Assembly (NCBI GenBank): GCA_003254885.1
Contig: QANT01005115.1
Coordinates: forward strand, 1-64,000
DNA length: 64,000 nucleotides
Reading direction: 5' to 3'
From: Purshia tridentata
Lineage: Eukaryota; Streptophyta; Magnoliopsida; Rosales; Rosaceae
Shown here: one piece after another, positions 59,033 through 64,000 of the stretch
Numbering within the stretch: the first letter of the stretch is position 1
Layout: every line of letters begins with the position of its first letter
The notes under the pieces: generated by a model
The model's input: the letters and a program-made list of their open reading frames with translations, nothing else
Told to the model about the DNA's origin: nothing
The model's database searches: none
Position numbers and translations under genes: made by a program

Positions 59033-61437
59033 ATGGCGGACAGAATCTTTGTTCTTCCGAATCCTCTGAGATCCATAGGCTACAAGGCGTTGTTGAAGGG
59101 AGGTCCCATTGAAACCAGAGATCACGACGATGATTTACCAGAATTGTGCAAAATGCTATTTGCGTGTGACTTTAAGTCAATGTTTATTGTGGGTTCGTGC
59201 AACGGCTTGATATGCATGGGAGGCTGCGGCAAATTTTTCTTATGGAACCCTCATACGAAAGAGGCCCACCAGGTACCAGAAATTGTTACTTATAGTCGAG
59301 GTCCAGCGTTTTATGGGTTCGGTTTTGATTCCACGACTGAAGATTACAAGATAGTATTTGGGAGATCGAAATTCTCACCTCCAGCTGAAACCTATCTTGC
59401 TGTGTTTTCACTGAAACTGGGTTCTTGGAAACGTTATCGAGGACTTGATTATGTTAACTTAACTGGGCAGGGGTGCTATTTGAATGGTGCCCTACATTGG
59501 ATGGAATGTAATAGGGACGAGATGTTTCACCCAATTTCTGAAACATCCAAAGTTATCTCTTTTGAATTAGCGGACGAGAAATTTGGGAACTTGGGGTCAT
59601 TATCGAAGGTGATCAGCAGGGATTGTATGATGTACGCACTTGGGGCTAGTCATGGAAATTGTCTGTTTCTAGGTTCTTTCAACTGCAGACATGAATTTAA
59701 AATATGGGTTATGGAGCAATATGGGGTCGAGAACTCTTGGACTAAATTCTTGGAACTTCCTTCAAAGGTTCTGCCACGTTCGCTGCAGATTTTGGCTGTA
59801 TCCATTTCAGAGAATGGAGAAGTTCTGATGAATTCTGATGGAGAGACCTTGGTCTTATATACTCAAGAGGAAAAGACACCGAGGGTTGTTTTCAGAGTGA
59901 GGGCTGCGGATCCTTTTTTGCTTCCTGATCCTCTCACGTACTACAAAGAGACCACAGTTTCACCAAAAACCGGCAGGGCAGAGACATCTGAAACCAATCT
60001 TGTGAGTCCTTTCCTCTGCTCGCACAGGCATCTTGTTAGTACTTAAGGCAATTACATACATGCACTAATTGGTGTTGTAACTTATTCTTGGCATTTCACT
60101 TCAGAGGTCATATTATAATAGAATATAATAGAATCCTAATATTTTACAAACTTTTGTGACTAGCCATACAAGTATCTGGTATTTCCTTACAACTTGTAGC
60201 CAACAAAGACCTTATGGAATTCATTGGTAGAATCTATCCTATTGTAATTTTGTGTAATTCTGGGCACTTAACAAATCAGGAAAGCAACTTCACTGAAGGT
60301 GATTCCTTCGGAAATAATGTTTGAATTGTAGGAAAGAGGTACCACTATGAAATATGCTTAATTTTAACTTTCTGGCTTCCTTGTGTACAATTTGTAGCTT
60401 TTAATCTTTGTGTCTTGTGCATGAGGCTAAATGTGCTTTCACTGACATTACTAACAGTGAAATACTTTTGGGGAATATTATAAGTATCCTAGAAAACAAT
60501 TTTGTAATAATTATATGCCTTACAGCTTTTTTGTTTGTTTTTTGATAATCTTTACTGTTCAGTCTTCCGTGATTGAAATTTCAGTTTGAGATTCCATTTT
60601 GTTTCCATTATGTATTTCAAGTTAGATTAACTATCCTGTGTTTTTTAAGGATGGACCGGATGGGTTTGCTGCTCCTTCACCTCAACCTCCAAGGCTCCAA
60701 TCTCTCATTCAAAATGAAGAACTAAAACCAGCGACCTTCATCTCACAGGTAAGTTCTAGTCTATGCTTATCTCTCTTGTAAACATATTTTCCAATGAAAT
60801 TCCTTTCAAGATCAGTCATTAATGCCCTCTCCTTTCTTGCACCTAAACAATTGAACTGCCAATCAATAAGAGAACAAAAGACCAAACTTGTTTACAGAGT
60901 TTTGCACATAATGAATTTCTGCAGAAAATAAAAAACAACATGATCAATGAGTAAGTAGATACCCTGTGTCTGAGAAAAGGAGATGTTGGAGCAGTTAACG
61001 ATGAAATATGGTTGAATCTGAATGCATAATCAGAATTCATATCCACACTGCTAGCTAGTACCAAGCTGTGTCAATGGAGATGTCAAAAACTTAAACCAGG
61101 ACGCTCATCCCCCCTCCCCTTCTCTGTCACGCACACGCAGTTGTCTTTCAGAACATATAATGTTGTAAATGCCTAAAATTTTCCTTATCAATTTTGTTGC
61201 TTGATATTTAAACCATGGCTGAAAGCAGGAAGAGCCTTCTTGATATCGCATGAATGTGCAGTTTACTAATTGCTGATGTAACTAATTAATTGGCGGGGCA
61301 TTTGGAAACCGTTTACATGCATTTGATGATTCTCGAATGCCAAATTCCTGCCCTCAACTTACTTGTTATAAAGTCATTATTTCAAAAGTTAAAACCACTA
61401 ATTACTGTATTTTCAGGAGGAGAGCGTGGCTAAATAG
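59033..61437 (+). CDS. F-box-associated (FBA) domain protein lacking the F-box
   Basis: Three exons, 59033-60001, 60650-60748 and 61417-61437, GT-AG, in phase, 362 residues. The protein shows the FBA-type beta-propeller-like repeats: SCNGLICMGGCGKFFLWNPH, FYGFGFDSTTEDYKIVFG, GCYLNGALHWM, and VENSWTKFLELPSK. In full-length relatives (At3g06240 and kin) an F-box of about 45 residues precedes SIGYKALLKGG; here translation starts there instead. Without the F-box it cannot bind SKP1 in the usual way, so it may be a decoy, a different binding protein or a dying gene; the frame and splice sites are intact. It is related to the F-box pseudogene at 24 kb (shared DSTTEDYK and ALLKGG). The exon 3 call rests on splice consensus only. 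Confidence 0.8.
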
Positions 61438-62900
61438 AGAAGCAGAGGCTGCAAGAGGTGCATGTGTAGCTATATTTTGGAGTCTCGGAAGAATGAAGAG
61501 GCCAAAGCAACTGAGTTTTTATTTTAGTTCCTATATTGTACTCTCTTTTTTTCAGTTTTTCTACTGTAAGATACAGACTGTATATTTCATGGAGTTGCTG
61601 GTTGTATGATTTCCAGCAGGAACTTTGTAATGACTTTCATGTTTTATTCAGAGATAATTTTAGGTATAGAATTTTAAGTATCCTAGTATATAATTTTTTA
61701 ATAATTATTAGATGCCTTGCAGCTTTTTGGTCCGTGTCATGAGAATTTTTACTGTCCATTCTTTCGTGATTGAAAATTTCAGTTTTAAGTTTCCTTTTTG
61801 TATGTATTTTAAGTTGGATCAACGTCTGAGATTTTCCTCCATTTTCAACATGTTCTTTGTTCTAAAGAATACCTAAGTAGGTCTATAAAAGTCATATTTT
61901 TAGGTGAGAGCTATTTTGCTCACCACTATGAAAATGTGGTGAGCATTAGCACTCTCTTTAAACAGTGACACATGTTCTATTTGGTTAAAGATTATAATCA
62001 TAGTCACTTGACTCACTTATCTCCTGTTACATTACACTTAACTCCATAAACCCATTAAAAATAAATCAACTTTCATTTTTACCCTTATTAACTTCACATC
62101 TCCTTTAACCTTTTAACCTTTTTATACCTTTTGAACAAAAAAACTTTTTCATATCCTTTGCATCATTTGTTCTTTTTGTGGTCATATGGGTAGTTGAATA
62201 ATTTGAATCATACACATTCAAAGCTAGTTGGATACATAAAGAGCCACCAACATTAGACATTAATCGTACTATAATTTATGAGGACATACTAAGTATGATA
62301 GTTTACATTTTACAATGGGTGAAAATTGGAGATGAAAGATTGGGCAAGCATCTTAAAACTACACCATTTTTTATATAATAAAAAAGCACTATTTTTCCTT
62401 TTTCATCCATGTGTTTTTAATCTTTTTCCCTTTTTACTTAGTTAAAGTGTATATATATAAATAAATTGCTTAGTTAATAATTAACAATATTGGTCGTAAT
62501 TTTTGAAAGTCGTTGGTGCATAGTGTGTGATAGAAAGTGTGTTCGTCTTTCTAATTTCATTTGGGTTCGTAGTCTCTAATACTTATCTTTTCTTGAAATT
62601 TAATATTTGGGTTTGATTGACCAATTTTGCATGTAAAGTTGTAAATTCTTACGAATGATGCTATTTACCACCCTCATGTTGCTCACCCCACCCTCACGTT
62701 GCTCACTCCACAGTTTTAAATTTATCTGCTAGAAATTTACTTTGCATGAAATTATTTTAAAGAATATCATTTGAATAAATAAAAAACAAAGGATTTGGCA
62801 GCTGTCATGATACATGGCCATGATAACTTTTTATTTCGTTTAGCTAATTTTAAGAGCGATTTAATTATGATTACAATTGGTTATATTTTTAGAGATAATT
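61438..62900. other. 3' flank and transposon-like debris
   Basis: The F-box-associated gene's 3' untranslated region is followed by AT-rich DNA. An imperfect palindrome lies at 61906-61956 (GCTCACCAC arms) and related wording, GCTATTT and GTTGCTCACC, recurs at 62660-62705. This suggests the ends of one or two old MITEs, but no clean terminal repeats or target duplications were found. Confidence 0.35.
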
Positions 62901-63109
62901 ATCAAAACACCCATTTTAGACTATCATGTTCCTATATAACCCACTTTTTTTATTGAATTTTCAGCAAGTCCACTTGATTTTTATTAAACCCACACTTTAA
63001 TATTACCGGTCCACCTTCTAATTCCTATATCTCTCTCCGTCTCACTCCGTCTCACTCACATACACTTTCCGTCTCTCACTCCCAGTCACTCTCATTGTCT
63101 CTGCCTAGC

Positions 63110-63241
63110 TGTCACGGCTCGCAACCTCGCCATAGAGGAAGAGGACCCACTCAAAGCAAACTACGGCAACGTTCCGCTCAATGAGCTCGAATCCAAGGAC
63201 GTCTTTCACATCGACCAATGGACGGAGGACGGCACAACAGG
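63110..63241 (+). pseudogene. Fragment resembling the N-terminal exon of cytosolic aspartyl-tRNA synthetase
   Basis: One open frame reads ARNLAIEEEDPLKANYGNVP, then LNELESKDV and WTEDGTT, ending at a donor-like CAG/GTTTTTG at 63241. The EEDPL..NYG.VPL.EL.SK pattern matches the region just before the anticodon-binding domain of plant cytosolic AspRS as I recall it. Only about 40 residues are present and no later exon was found. The surroundings (from about 62900 to the window end) look like a transposon or duplicated gene start, with a CT-rich leader just upstream, so capture of a 5' exon is likely. The right border is outside the window. Confidence 0.55.
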
Positions 63242-64000
63242 TTTTTGATTTTTTAATTTGAATGTTCAATTAAAATCTGAACCTCCCAAATTCTTGGTTT
63301 TTGATGATATTTTTCTCCATACCTTGGGTACCCATCTATTGAAATATGGAAGTGGGTATCAAAATCCCTAATTTCTTTTGAATTTGGGGAAATTAGAGTT
63401 TCTGAAATGGGCATGAAATGGGTTTAAATTGAAGAGATGGTGATGGAGCGGATGAAGAGAGATGGAGAGACACAGAGAGTGGGTCGCGATGGGTTGACGT
63501 GCTGAGTCGTGATGGCTTGCGATGAGTCGCGATGGCTCATGCTGGGTGTCAGTGGTCATAGTGAGCTTCGATATAGAGAGAGAGAGATGTCATTCATATA
63601 GACTCTATACCACTAAAGCAACCAAGCAAGAAGCTGACCAAGTCGAAGTGCTTGCTGGGATCTAATTGAAGAATCGGCATTCCAAACAACTGCAATTGTG
63701 GAAATTTGTGATGGGTGGGGCTTAGCCTCAAGTTTGGATTGTGGACATAGAGAGTTAATAGACAGAGCGAGTGAAGAGAGGATATGAACAACTAGTACAT
63801 GGAATTTTGGATATGGACAACTAGTACATAATCATGTGGGTGCTTCGTATATGGCCTTGTTATTTTTGGTTGCAAATGTGAAAGCATTGCAAGCAGTAAT
63901 TAAAAAATTTATATAAACTCACCATCCTATTTTAGTCCTATTATTGACAATCAATGTGAATGTAAACTCCCCATCCTGTTTTACTCCTATTATTGACCAT
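63242..64000. other. Repeat-rich right edge
   Basis: Contains purine-rich sequence with repeated GCGATGG-like words (about 63485-63540), a short tandem of ACAACTAGTACAT at 63788-63829, and a last tandem pair sharing CCCATCCT or CACCATCCT with CTATTATTGAC at about 63919-64000. No gene is recognised. Confidence 0.45.

Overview
This is nuclear DNA from a flowering plant, almost certainly a eudicot and probably a rosid. The evidence is AT-rich intergenic DNA, genes with GT-AG introns, plant-only families (GRAS, group I WRKY, WNK, NPH3, plant p24 proteins) and plant-type transposons. The species cannot be named from the sequence. All family and synteny statements come from memory of these families; no search was run.

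Gene layout. PAT1-like GRAS factor (+, 5808-7466); convergent WRKY1-like factor (-, 8308-10859, four coding exons); intronless splicing factor ESS2/DGCR14 (+, 13246-14757); WNK11-like kinase (+, 17399-18877); NPH3/BTB protein (+, 20805-23192); broken F-box gene (-, about 23727-24766); thymidine kinase (-, 25441-26873); hnRNP-type two-RRM protein (+, 31486-35051); tRNA-Leu(CAG) (+, 37503-37583); cytochrome b561/DOMON protein (-, 37921-39231); NAT9-like acetyltransferase (+, 39802-41841); DOMON fragment (-, 42432-42815); small protein kinase (+, 45553-46743); F-box-associated gene without an F-box (+, 59033-61437). From memory, ESS2, thymidine kinase and hnRNP correspond to Arabidopsis neighbours around At3g07790-At3g07810 and the p24 pseudogene to At3g07680. 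PAT1 and the NPH3 protein correspond to At5g48150 and At5g48130. The window therefore looks like an ancestral block that Arabidopsis split between two duplicated segments.

The most unusual region is 49.6-57.8 kb. A minus-strand p24-beta2-like gene keeps good exons 2, 3 and 4 but has a damaged exon 1. A 5.7-kb Helitron (about 51433-57132) sits in its last intron, only 6 bases past the splice donor. The Helitron carries an exon of an alpha-carbonic anhydrase. The last p24 exon is also present a second time at 49.7 kb, decayed, and a copia-type LTR remnant lies between the two copies.

Other accessory structure: hAT-like MITEs at 158-795 and 58103-58750 (the second contains a minisatellite); a duplication of the DNA downstream of the thymidine kinase gene that brackets the F-box pseudogene; a two-block non-coding element shared by 28.9-29.4 kb and 43.4-43.6 kb, containing a perfect 6-bp-stem hairpin and not explained by any gene; several local tandem duplications; and an aspartyl-tRNA-synthetase-like exon fragment at 63.1 kb. 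No bacterial, organellar or CRISPR features were seen.
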